A stretch of 6,307 nucleotides of DNA from Acidobacteriota bacterium. Its GTDB lineage: Bacteria > Acidobacteriota > Thermoanaerobaculia > Multivoradales > SZUA-115. The notes under the pieces are model-generated. The model was not told the origin of the DNA and made no database searches. It was given only the letters and a program-made list of their open reading frames with translations. The stretch lies in assembly GCA_003231035.1 (NCBI GenBank), contig QIHU01000526.1:1-6307 (forward strand), given 5' to 3'. The translations under genes were made by a program, and so were the position numbers. Below, one piece after another: positions 1 through 5,489 of the stretch (positions are counted from its first letter, which is position 1; each line of letters begins with the position of its first letter).

Positions 1-350
1 GCTTGCCACAGGGCGAGGGAGATCGCGGGTGCCGCGAGGCCTATGCAGAGGAGGAGCTTGCCGGGCGCGCGGCGCGCGCAGGCGGTCGCTAGGAGGACGA
101 AGGCGGCGGCGTCGAGGAGGAGGTGGCTGAGGTCCCAGTGGGTCCAGTGGCCGGTGATGGCCCGCCACAGCTCGCCTTGAGCGAGAGCGGTGCGTTGGTA
201 TTCGAGAGCTTGGGTGGCCGCTGGCCACGCGGCAGCTACAAAGGCTGGGAGGACCAGGACGAGAGCGCAGAGGGCGGCGAAGAGGGTGGTTGCCGAGGGC
301 ACGATCAGCTGCCTCGGCAACCACCGGGTCACCGTGATGGGGGAGGTCAC
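1..350 (-). CDS. rrtA: Rhombosortase (GlyGly-CTERM-processing rhomboid protease), N-terminal part
   Basis: The 116 codons visible encode a membrane protein. A hydrophobic helix lies at about residues 15-41, followed by the rhomboid-type segment E60-L-W-R63, T66-G-H68, H71 and S75-H76-L-L-L-D80, and then further hydrophobic stretches. The spaced His residues and the SHLLL block are typical of rhombosortases, a rhomboid branch of intramembrane serine proteases that cleave GlyGly-CTERM tails. The catalytic Ser and His lie later in the family and are outside the window. The start is GTG at 350, the first possible start after an in-frame TGA at 417-419. An AGGA at 359-362, overlapping the stop of the upstream gene, sits 8 nt before it. 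The 10-bp gap to the VIT/VWA gene, which carries a GlyGly-CTERM tail, implies co-transcription and a substrate relationship. Family members are usually about 190-200 residues, so roughly 80 are missing. A general rhomboid protease is the alternative. Confidence 0.8.
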   Translation of the reverse strand, partial: MTSPITVTRWLPRQLIVPSATTLFAALCALVLVLPAFVAAAWPAATQALEYQRTALAQGELWRAITGHWTHWDLSHLLLDAAAFVLLATACARRAPGKLLLCIGLAAPAISLALWQ

Positions 351-360
351 GGTGGAGTTC

Positions 361-2550
361 CTACTCCGACCGGTCTTGCTGGCGACGGCGGCGCCGTCGG
401 GTGAGCGCTCCCCCGGTCAGTCCCGCTACTAGGAGCAGGGTGAAGGGGTCGACGGCGCCGCCGCCACCAAAGTTGAGGTCGATGCCGCGCGAGGGTTCAC
501 GGGCGGGAGTGGGGGCTTGTCTGTTCGGGGCAGGTGAGGTGGTCGGGCGAGTTTGCTGGGGGGAGTTCGGTCGCGTCGCCTGGGTCCGCACGGGTGGCTC
601 GGACTGGATCTTGTCGACTCCGGCCGGTCCGAGACCGGCCCGGGCTTGGTCGCGCAGGTTCTCGATCTCTTGGCGCAGAGCCCGCTGCTGCTTGCGGTCG
701 CGCGCTAGGCGCAGTGCGTTGCGCCGCTCCAGCTTCCAGCGACGATATTCCTGGTCGTTCTCCAGCACCAAGAAGGAGGTGTATTCGGTGACGATCGAGT
801 AGCCTTCGCCGAGGCGTACGATCTCCTCTTGGACTTTGGCGCGCGAACCGGCCCTGTCGGCCTCCTTGAGCAGGCGCTGCACCCGATGCCAGGCCCACAT
901 CCGTTCGATCTCTGGGTTCGTCCCTTCGTCGGCCGGCAGGGTGAGTTCGACCGTTTGCTCCAGTTTCTCTCCACCGACGTCGGCGGTGACTCGCACGGTG
1001 ACCGGCCCGGCGTCGCGATAGCGGCCATAGAGGCGCAAGGGGCTACCGTGGAACAGCGACGGCAAGCGGCGCGGCTCCAGGTCGTAGGTCGCTCTGCCTT
1101 CGAATTTGATTTCGACATTGGAGGCGGCGGGGCGCAGCAGTTTGCGACGAAAGGCGCGTGCTTTCTGGCTGAAATCGTCGCCGCGCGAGATGAAGGCGGC
1201 CAGCCCACCGGCATCCTCGGTGATCTGTTCGAGCAGTGGCCGGTTGACCTCGTTGCCGACGCCGATGGCGAAGACGCGGGTTCCCGGCGGCCGTTGTTCA
1301 ATCGCGCGTAGCAGCGCCACCCGCTCCCGTTGCTCGGTCATGCCGTCGCTGAGCACCACTACATTGAGCGGTCGGTCAGCGGCCTTGTAGCCGTAGGCCA
1401 GTTCGAGCGCCGGGCGCAGCATGGTGCCACCGCGAGCGCGGCGCGAGCGCAAGAACTGGCTGGCCTGTGCCAGGTTGTCGGAAGCGTTGCTCGCGAGAGT
1501 GGAGAACAGAGCTTCGGACGCCACGTTGAAGGCGAGAACCTCGAAGCGGTCCTCGTCGCCCAGCTCCTCGATGAAGGCATCTAGCGAACTGCGAGAGAGG
1601 GCCAGTTTGCCGTCGCGGTCCATGCTTCCCGAGACGTCGAGGACAAACACGTAGTCCATTCCCCGGTCGAGCGCCTTGAGCTCCTCGCCCGGGGTCAAGG
1701 TGAGCAGGAAATAGCCGTCCTCGCCGTCGGGCTTGGAGGCGATCAGATTGAGGCCGGTCTGGGGCCGCGAGAGGCGGTAGTTGATCACCAGGTCGCGGTT
1801 GAGGTCGCCGCCGGTCGCTTCGAGGCTGGCTTGGTAGAGAAACTTGCCGTGCTCGACCACCACCAGCTCCTTGCCGTGGCTCGGGCTCTCCATCGCTTGG
1901 ATGGGGATCTCCGAGCGTACATCGAGGTTCAAGGCGAAGCGGCCGCGCACCCGGCTATCGATTCCGGGCTGGCTGACCGTGGCCAGCGGGTAGACCCAGG
2001 TGGCCCAGTCGTGGTCGATGTCGAGCTGTTGGTAGTAGGTCACCTGCACCCGCTGTTCGCCGCGCGCGGCGATGGGAAAGATGCGCATTTCGAAGGTCTT
2101 GTAGTCGGCCTGTTCCAGCAGGCCGGGGTCACGCCCCACCCGTTTGTAGCTGTCGTAGATCTCGCGTGCCCGCACCTTTTCGACCACTTCGCCGACCATC
2201 TCCTCGTCGTTGATCCACATGCTGAAGTTGGCGACCGAGGCGTTGTGAGGCACGGGGAAGGTATACAGGGCCTCGACGACTCGGTCTTCGGTATTGCGGA
2301 AGACCTGGGTGACTTCGGTGACCGCGATGCCGTTGTTGATGGTCACTTGGACCGAGTGTTCCTCAATCTCGAGGGCGCCACCGAAGCGGCCGGTGGCCAC
2401 CAGGAGACCGGCCGCCGAGGCGGGCTGAGCGGTGCCGAGTGTCAGCAGGAGGGCGCACAGCGCCCAGAAGCGGCAGCCAAGTTCGGGATGACGAGCGAAG
2501 CGTTGAAATCGCGATCTAGGGTGCAAGAGCTGTTGAGCTTGGAACCTCAT
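361..2550 (-). CDS. Secreted VIT and von Willebrand factor A domain protein with GlyGly-CTERM tail
   Basis: 729 residues. A long signal peptide has its hydrophobic core at about 28-41 and a likely cleavage after the ASA at 44-46. A VIT (vault protein inter-alpha-trypsin) domain spans about 52-178. A VWA domain spans about 299-460 with a complete metal-ion adhesion site: D305-x-S307-x-S309, T376 in GGT, and D402 in SDG. A beta-rich region follows, then a charged, probably coiled segment (about 596-640), a Pro/Thr/Arg-rich linker (about 645-690) and a GGGG + hydrophobic + six-Arg tail. The protein should therefore be exported, metal-binding and adhesion-like, with its tail trimmed by the neighbouring rhombosortase. 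The start at 2550 is chosen because AAGGAG (2557-2562) lies 6 nt upstream and the signal peptide begins directly there; the open frame continues upstream without a signal. The architecture resembles the VIT/VWA targets of dedicated sortases in marine proteobacteria. The ligand is unknown. Expression is probably σ54-dependent. Confidence 0.95.
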   Translation of the reverse strand: MRFQAQQLLHPRSRFQRFARHPELGCRFWALCALLLTLGTAQPASAAGLLVATGRFGGALEIEEHSVQVTINNGIAVTEVTQVFRNTEDRVVEALYTFPVPHNASVANFSMWINDEEMVGEVVEKVRAREIYDSYKRVGRDPGLLEQADYKTFEMRIFPIAARGEQRVQVTYYQQLDIDHDWATWVYPLATVSQPGIDSRVRGRFALNLDVRSEIPIQAMESPSHGKELVVVEHGKFLYQASLEATGGDLNRDLVINYRLSRPQTGLNLIASKPDGEDGYFLLTLTPGEELKALDRGMDYVFVLDVSGSMDRDGKLALSRSSLDAFIEELGDEDRFEVLAFNVASEALFSTLASNASDNLAQASQFLRSRRARGGTMLRPALELAYGYKAADRPLNVVVLSDGMTEQRERVALLRAIEQRPPGTRVFAIGVGNEVNRPLLEQITEDAGGLAAFISRGDDFSQKARAFRRKLLRPAASNVEIKFEGRATYDLEPRRLPSLFHGSPLRLYGRYRDAGPVTVRVTADVGGEKLEQTVELTLPADEGTNPEIERMWAWHRVQRLLKEADRAGSRAKVQEEIVRLGEGYSIVTEYTSFLVLENDQEYRRWKLERRNALRLARDRKQQRALRQEIENLRDQARAGLGPAGVDKIQSEPPVRTQATRPNSPQQTRPTTSPAPNRQAPTPAREPSRGIDLNFGGGGAVDPFTLLLVAGLTGGALTRRRRRRQQDRSE
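364..468 (-). other. GlyGly-CTERM sorting signal of the VIT/VWA protein
   Basis: Codons 695-729 encode four consecutive glycines (695-698), a hydrophobic stretch (about 699-717, with TLLLVAGLTGGAL at its core) and six consecutive arginines (718-723), then six polar residues to the stop. This Gly-run, transmembrane helix and basic cluster at the extreme C-terminus is the tripartite form recognised by rhombosortases. Assignment to GlyGly-CTERM rather than PEP-CTERM or LPXTG rests on the Gly run, the absence of PEP or LPXTG, and the adjacent rhombosortase gene. Confidence 0.85.
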
Positions 2551-2568
2551 GGGAATCTCCTTTGGGCC

Positions 2569-2583
2569 GCGGCGTGATGCCGC
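2569..2583 (-). promoter_or_regulatory. Leader hairpin just before the VIT/VWA ribosome binding site
   Basis: A perfect inverted repeat with 5-bp GC-only arms (GCGGC / GCCGC) and a 5-nt loop lies in the predicted 5' untranslated leader. It falls between the expected σ54 start point (about 2590) and the AAGGAG at 2557-2562. It could stabilise the 5' end or modulate ribosome access. No U-run follows, so it is not an intrinsic terminator. Chance is possible at this GC content. Confidence 0.35.
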
Positions 2584-2600
2584 AAGCAAGGGAGCGCTAG

Positions 2601-2616
2601 AGCAGTGGTCATGCCA
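2601..2616 (-). promoter_or_regulatory. σ54 (RpoN) -24/-12 promoter for the VIT/VWA-rhombosortase operon
   Basis: Read on the minus strand the site is TGGCATGACCACTGCT, against the consensus TGGCACG-N4-TTGCW. The invariant GG and GC are present with exactly 10 nt between them, and only two consensus positions differ. The start of transcription would fall near 2590, giving a leader of about 40 nt that holds the AAGGAG and ends at the ATG at 2550. The divergent neighbour encodes a σ54 activator, which independently supports the call. Confidence 0.75.
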
Positions 2617-2642
2617 AGTGGATTCGATCGGGGCAAGGTACT

Positions 2643-2659
2643 GCGAACAAAGAGTTTGC
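2643..2659. promoter_or_regulatory. Imperfect inverted repeat, candidate activator site
   Basis: GCGAAC-N5-GTTTGC has arms matching at five of six positions, in the divergent control region, centred about 60 bp upstream of the predicted σ54 start point. It could be an operator or activator-binding site, but small inverted repeats like this arise by chance, so the call is weak. Confidence 0.25.
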
Positions 2660-2724
2660 GGGGCTGCCGTGCCGCGTTGTCGAATCCTGAAGCATCGCTG
2701 TGCGATCATTGGGTGGTCGGTGCT

Positions 2725-2739
2725 GTACAGTGAGTGTAC
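2725..2739. promoter_or_regulatory. Perfect inverted repeat, candidate upstream activator sequence
   Basis: GTACA-N5-TGTAC is a perfect 5-bp-arm dyad centred about 140 bp upstream of the predicted σ54 start point and about 50 bp upstream of the activator's own ATG. Fis-type activators bind dyads as dimers, usually 80-150 bp upstream of the promoters they control, so the position is suitable for both activation of the VIT operon and autoregulation. The binding specificity of this activator is unknown. Confidence 0.35.
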
Positions 2740-2784
2740 TTTGGTCGGGGTCGAGAACTGAGGATGGACCACGGAGTTCGCAAG

Positions 2785-4374
2785 ATGAAGAAGCGCGCGG
2801 CCTTGATGACGCGGAACGAACGGGGGGTTGCCTCGGCGTTGGCGGAATTGACGCTAGTCAACCCTTTCTTGCCGCGCCGCATCGCTTGCGAGCGCGAAGC
2901 TTTGGGCGAGCGGTTTGTCGAGCACCAGGCGGTGTGGCACGTTCGCTCGGGCGCGGGCGAGGTGGCCAATCCCAACCTCGCCCGCCTCACCGAAACGGCG
3001 CAAGAACTGGTGGCGAGCCTGCGCCTACGGCTTGAGGAGGGGGCTGTCGCAGGCAAGGCGGAGGGCCGCATCTATCGCGATCTAGTCTTCTATGCCCTCT
3101 ACTGCCGCTACCAGACCGAGTACGAGCGGCCGATTCGAGCCCAGTCGTCGGACCCAGTGGCCAAGGGCGGTGGGGAGCTCTCGTTCCCGGTCTATCGCCG
3201 TTTCGTGGCCGACTTCGAAGGCTTCTTCACTCCGCGCGGCATTGCCGGCAAGGTGAGCCTGCCCGAGCCGGCGCATCTATTCGCCTGCTTCTTTCAGGTG
3301 CGCCGCGCCTTCCACTACATTCATCGCTTCATCCTTGGCGGATCGATGCCCGCGGCGATGTTGCGCGCAGCGGTCTGGGAGTCGATCTTCTCCCACGACA
3401 TGCGCCGCTACCGACGGATGCTCTACCGCAAGATGGGTGACGTGACCACCTTGATCACGGGTCCTTCGGGGACTGGCAAGGAGCTGGTGGCTCGGGCGAT
3501 CGCCTTCGGTCGCTACATTCCCTTCAACGCCGGCACGCGGCGTTTTGACCAAAGGTTCGACACCGCCTTCTTCCCGCTCAACCTCTCGGCCCTCTCTGAG
3601 GCCCTGATCGAGTCGGAGCTTTTCGGCCACCGGCGGGGATCGTTCACCGGGGCGGTCGAGGATCGAGCCGGTTGGCTGGAGTCCTGCCCGGCCTGCGGGA
3701 CCGTCTTCTTGGATGAGATTGGAGAGGTCGCCCCAGCGGTCCAGGTGAAACTCCTGAGGGTGCTGGAGAATCGCTCGTTCCAGAGGCTCGGTGAGAGCCA
3801 GGAACGGGAGTTTCTCGGCAAGATCGTGGCCGCCACCAATCGTGACCTCGATCGCGAGATCGGCGCTGGACGATTTCGCCAAGATCTCTACTACCGTCTC
3901 TGCTCCGACACCGTCCACACCCCTTCGCTGGCCGAACGGCTCGCCGACTCGCCACGGGAGATTCAGGTGTTGGTGCGCTATCTCGCCGCGCAGATGGTGG
4001 GGGAAGAGGAGGCCGAGAGGTTGGTGCCGGAGGTCCTCGGTTGGATCGATGACGAGCTGGGCGATTACGGTTGGCCGGGGAATGTGCGCGAACTCGTCCA
4101 ATGTGTACGCAACGTCATGGTGCGGGGGGTGTACTACCCTGCGCTCTCGGCGGGAGCGCAGGCCACGGACTCGGGGCCGGCTGAGGAGCTGACTCGAAAG
4201 CTAGCCGCCGGAGACTTGAGCGCAGCTCAGCTGCTCTCAGGCTACGCCACCCTGGTCTACGAACGCACCGGCAGCTACCAGAAAACGGCGCGCCGATTGG
4301 GCATCGACCGGCGTACGGTCAAGGCCCGAATCGACGCGCCCATGCTCGCTCGCTTCAGGGAGAAAGCGAGCTAA
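2785..4374 (+). CDS. σ54-dependent transcriptional activator (AAA+, Fis-type HTH) with unassigned N-terminal region
   Basis: 529 residues. The AAA+ module carries Walker A G226-PSGTGKE233, the σ54-contact loop GSFTGA at 285-290 (usual form GAFTGA), Walker B VFLDEIGE at 307-314, sensor I AATNRD at 349-354 and arginine-finger region RFRQDLYYRL at 362-371; GWPGNVREL (429-437) marks the lid region. A C-terminal helix-turn-helix (about 485-516, with TARRLGIDRRTVKARI) should bind upstream DNA. Residues 1-215 show no receiver, GAF, PAS or FHA domain that I recognise; they are rich in Arg, Tyr and Phe and look helical. The start at 2785 is preferred because GGAG (2773-2776) lies 8 nt upstream; ATG 2764 and GTG 2734 are in frame but poorly placed. 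A CPAC pair (301-304) just before Walker B is unusual. It is divergent from the VIT operon, which carries a σ54 promoter, so that operon is its likely target. The input signal is unknown. Confidence 0.93.
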   Translation: MKKRAALMTRNERGVASALAELTLVNPFLPRRIACEREALGERFVEHQAVWHVRSGAGEVANPNLARLTETAQELVASLRLRLEEGAVAGKAEGRIYRDLVFYALYCRYQTEYERPIRAQSSDPVAKGGGELSFPVYRRFVADFEGFFTPRGIAGKVSLPEPAHLFACFFQVRRAFHYIHRFILGGSMPAAMLRAAVWESIFSHDMRRYRRMLYRKMGDVTTLITGPSGTGKELVARAIAFGRYIPFNAGTRRFDQRFDTAFFPLNLSALSEALIESELFGHRRGSFTGAVEDRAGWLESCPACGTVFLDEIGEVAPAVQVKLLRVLENRSFQRLGESQEREFLGKIVAATNRDLDREIGAGRFRQDLYYRLCSDTVHTPSLAERLADSPREIQVLVRYLAAQMVGEEEAERLVPEVLGWIDDELGDYGWPGNVRELVQCVRNVMVRGVYYPALSAGAQATDSGPAEELTRKLAAGDLSAAQLLSGYATLVYERTGSYQKTARRLGIDRRTVKARIDAPMLARFREKAS

Positions 4375-4631
4375 GCCCCCCCTTCCGACGTGACCTCTTC
4401 ATCCGTTTTGAAGCTGTCCGTTCGCTCGTAGACACTCTTGATGGTGACCCCGGGGCGACGCCCGCCAGAAATCTTTCGCACGACTTCCAAACGGCCCGTT
4501 TCGGGGTCGAGAGAGTAGAGGGTCTTGCGGGTGAATTCTTCCCATTCAGAGGTGATCACCAAGGCGTTCTTGCGGTTCCATCGGGCGGTGGTCTCGGTGT
4601 GGACGCCGCTCTGGTTTGCCCTGCTGGTCAT
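4371..4631 (-). CDS. Small uncharacterised ORF, possible C-terminal remnant of a larger protein
   Basis: 86 codons. The product has no signal peptide or membrane segment. It contains an alternating, beta-like stretch (about 17-70) including TSEWEEF, TLYSLDPETGRLEVVRKI and SGGRRPGVTIKSVYER, then an acidic tail. That pattern resembles the last strands of small exported hypothetical proteins from memory only; their N-terminal halves are absent here. There is no Shine-Dalgarno sequence before ATG 4631. The ORF lies in the same frame as the EF-hand gene upstream, separated by that gene's TGA and seven sense codons, so it may be translated by coupling or read-through, or be a decaying fragment. Its stop interlocks with that of the convergent activator gene. 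Real expression is uncertain. Confidence 0.4.
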   Translation of the reverse strand: MTSRANQSGVHTETTARWNRKNALVITSEWEEFTRKTLYSLDPETGRLEVVRKISGGRRPGVTIKSVYERTDSFKTDEEVTSEGGA

Positions 4632-4652
4632 CGCTTCGCAGCGGTAGGCGAG

Positions 4653-5297
4653 TCAAGGACGGACTCCCGGCGGGCCTCCGTGGCCATGTCGGCGAGAGGG
4701 TAGTTCCTCGCGCAGGACCACTCCATCGCCGTTCTCATCGAACTCGACGAAATTCGCTTCGAGGTCGGCGATGGCCACCGTCCGCTCGGGTCGCTCGGGT
4801 CGCTCGGGCCGCTCGGGCCGCTCGGGCCGCTCGCCGCGGGCTCGCTGGCCTCGGTGGCCCCGGTGGCGTCGCCGAGGACCGCCATCCTCTCCTTGACGCA
4901 GCTGGCTCAGCTCTTCGCGTCCGAGTGCGCCGTCACCGTTCGCATCCAAACCGGCCAGGAAGGCGGTGAAGTCCGCGCTGGTGGTTTCACCGTCTTGATC
5001 CTCGTCGGCGCGGACGATCGCTCGCGCGGCGATCCCGGTGGTCATACGGCTCGCTATGCGTTGGCGAAAATCGTCCTTACTGATCACGCCATCGCCGTTG
5101 ACGTCGAGGCGCTCGAACGGGTTTCCCGCTTCGAATTCCTCCAGGCTAACTTCACCGTTTCCATCGAGGTCGTGCTGGGCCAAGAACCCTGGCCAGTGAT
5201 TGCCGGATCGGGGGCCTTGATGGTCCGGACGCTGGGCGTGGAGGGCGCCGCCGGCTGCCAATGCCGCCACCGTGGCGGCGAGAATGATTTTCTTCAT
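4653..5297 (-). CDS. Exported calcium-binding protein with five EF-hand loops
   Basis: 214 residues. A short signal peptide (1-21, ending ALHA before Q22) directs export; no lipobox is seen. Five 12-residue EF-hand loops follow: D43-E54 (DLDGNGEVSLEE), D65-D76 (DVNGDGVISKDD), D98-D109 (DEDQDGETTSAD), D118-E129 (DANGDGALGREE) and D187-E198 (DENGDGVVLREE). All keep the acidic positions 1, 3 or 5, and 12, with Gly at 6. Loops 4 and 5 are separated by a basic, low-complexity linker (about 140-173) with tandem ERP repeats, leaving loop 5 without an adjacent partner. The start at 5297 has AAGGAG (5305-5310) 7 nt upstream. The protein probably binds Ca2+ in the periplasm or outside the cell; the partner is unknown. 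It is divergent from the sensor gene at 5490. Confidence 0.92.
   Translation of the reverse strand: MKKIILAATVAALAAGGALHAQRPDHQGPRSGNHWPGFLAQHDLDGNGEVSLEEFEAGNPFERLDVNGDGVISKDDFRQRIASRMTTGIAARAIVRADEDQDGETTSADFTAFLAGLDANGDGALGREELSQLRQGEDGGPRRRHRGHRGQRARGERPERPERPERPERPERTVAIADLEANFVEFDENGDGVVLREELPSRRHGHGGPPGVRP
4783..4833. repeat. 9-bp tandem repeat encoding the Glu-Arg-Pro linker
   Basis: About 5.7 copies of cgctcgggt/c (plus-strand reading) lie within the EF-hand gene and encode (Glu-Arg-Pro)5-Glu-Arg. The unit is a multiple of three, so copy-number change would lengthen or shorten the linker without breaking the frame. The first two units end in t and the next three in c, suggesting stepwise expansion. 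Confidence 0.9.
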
Positions 5298-5345
5298 GGG
5301 TGTGCTCCTTGTCGTGGTGCTGATTTGTCGCTGTGCCGTCTTGTC

Positions 5346-5361
5346 GCCGGGGAATCCCGGC
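5346..5361. promoter_or_regulatory. Perfect inverted repeat in the EF-hand gene leader
   Basis: GCCGGG-GAAT-CCCGGC is a perfect 6-bp-arm, 4-nt-loop dyad 49-64 bp upstream of the EF-hand start codon. It may be a leader stem-loop or an operator. No T-run follows on either strand, so it is not a standard terminator. Confidence 0.3.
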
Positions 5362-5422
5362 TTCGTTGTGAGCATGGTAGACAGAAGAGGTCTCAGAGGT
5401 CATCAAGGGGGTGCAATGGCTT

Positions 5423-5440
5423 TGTAAAGTCTGTAAATCC
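5423..5440. promoter_or_regulatory. TGTAAA direct repeat, candidate regulator site
   Basis: TGTAAAGTC is followed directly by TGTAAATCC, a 9-bp-period direct repeat that is AT-richer than its surroundings. It sits between the divergent EF-hand and sensor genes. Direct repeats of this kind are common as response-regulator sites, and the downstream gene appears to encode a sensor kinase, but no regulator gene is in view. The remaining part of this 192-bp intergenic stretch shows no gene. Confidence 0.25.
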
Positions 5441-5476
5441 TGGCGTCCGCGGTCGAGGAGGCCGATGGGGCGACCA

Positions 5477-5482
5477 TATACT
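5477..5482 (+). promoter_or_regulatory. Candidate -10 element (TATACT) of the sensor gene
   Basis: TATACT differs from the consensus -10 hexamer at one position and ends 7 nt before the GTG at 5490, so transcription would begin at or next to the start codon. No convincing -35 hexamer is seen. This placement is typical of leaderless genes and would explain the lack of a Shine-Dalgarno sequence. Confidence 0.4.
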
Positions 5483-5489
5483 GCGAGCC

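Noticed and set aside
622..640. Inverted repeat GGCCGGT-N5-ACCGGCC
   Set aside because: It lies inside the coding sequence of the VIT/VWA linker region; 7-bp GC arms are unremarkable at this GC content and no T-run follows.
1831..2577. Plus-strand 248-codon ORF
   Set aside because: It lies wholly antisense to the VIT domain, which is clearly the real coding frame; a GC-rich shadow ORF.
2631..2644. Plus-strand GG-N10-GC, possible σ54 promoter for the activator gene
   Set aside because: Outside the GG and TGC it matches the consensus poorly and would leave a leader of about 130 nt.
2551..2772. 74-codon upstream extension of the VIT/VWA reading frame
   Set aside because: It has no ribosome binding site, crosses the σ54 promoter and would bury the signal peptide; ATG 2550 has AAGGAG directly upstream.
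2734..2784. Earlier starts for the σ54 activator (GTG 2734, ATG 2764)
   Set aside because: GTG 2734 has no ribosome binding site, and the GAGG before ATG 2764 directly abuts the codon. ATG 2785 has GGAG at 8 nt spacing.
3277..4101. Minus-strand 274-codon ORF
   Set aside because: It is antisense to the AAA+ module with all its motifs; a shadow.
4375..4400. Intrinsic terminator after the σ54 activator gene
   Set aside because: There is a run of seven C but no stem-loop and no T-run.
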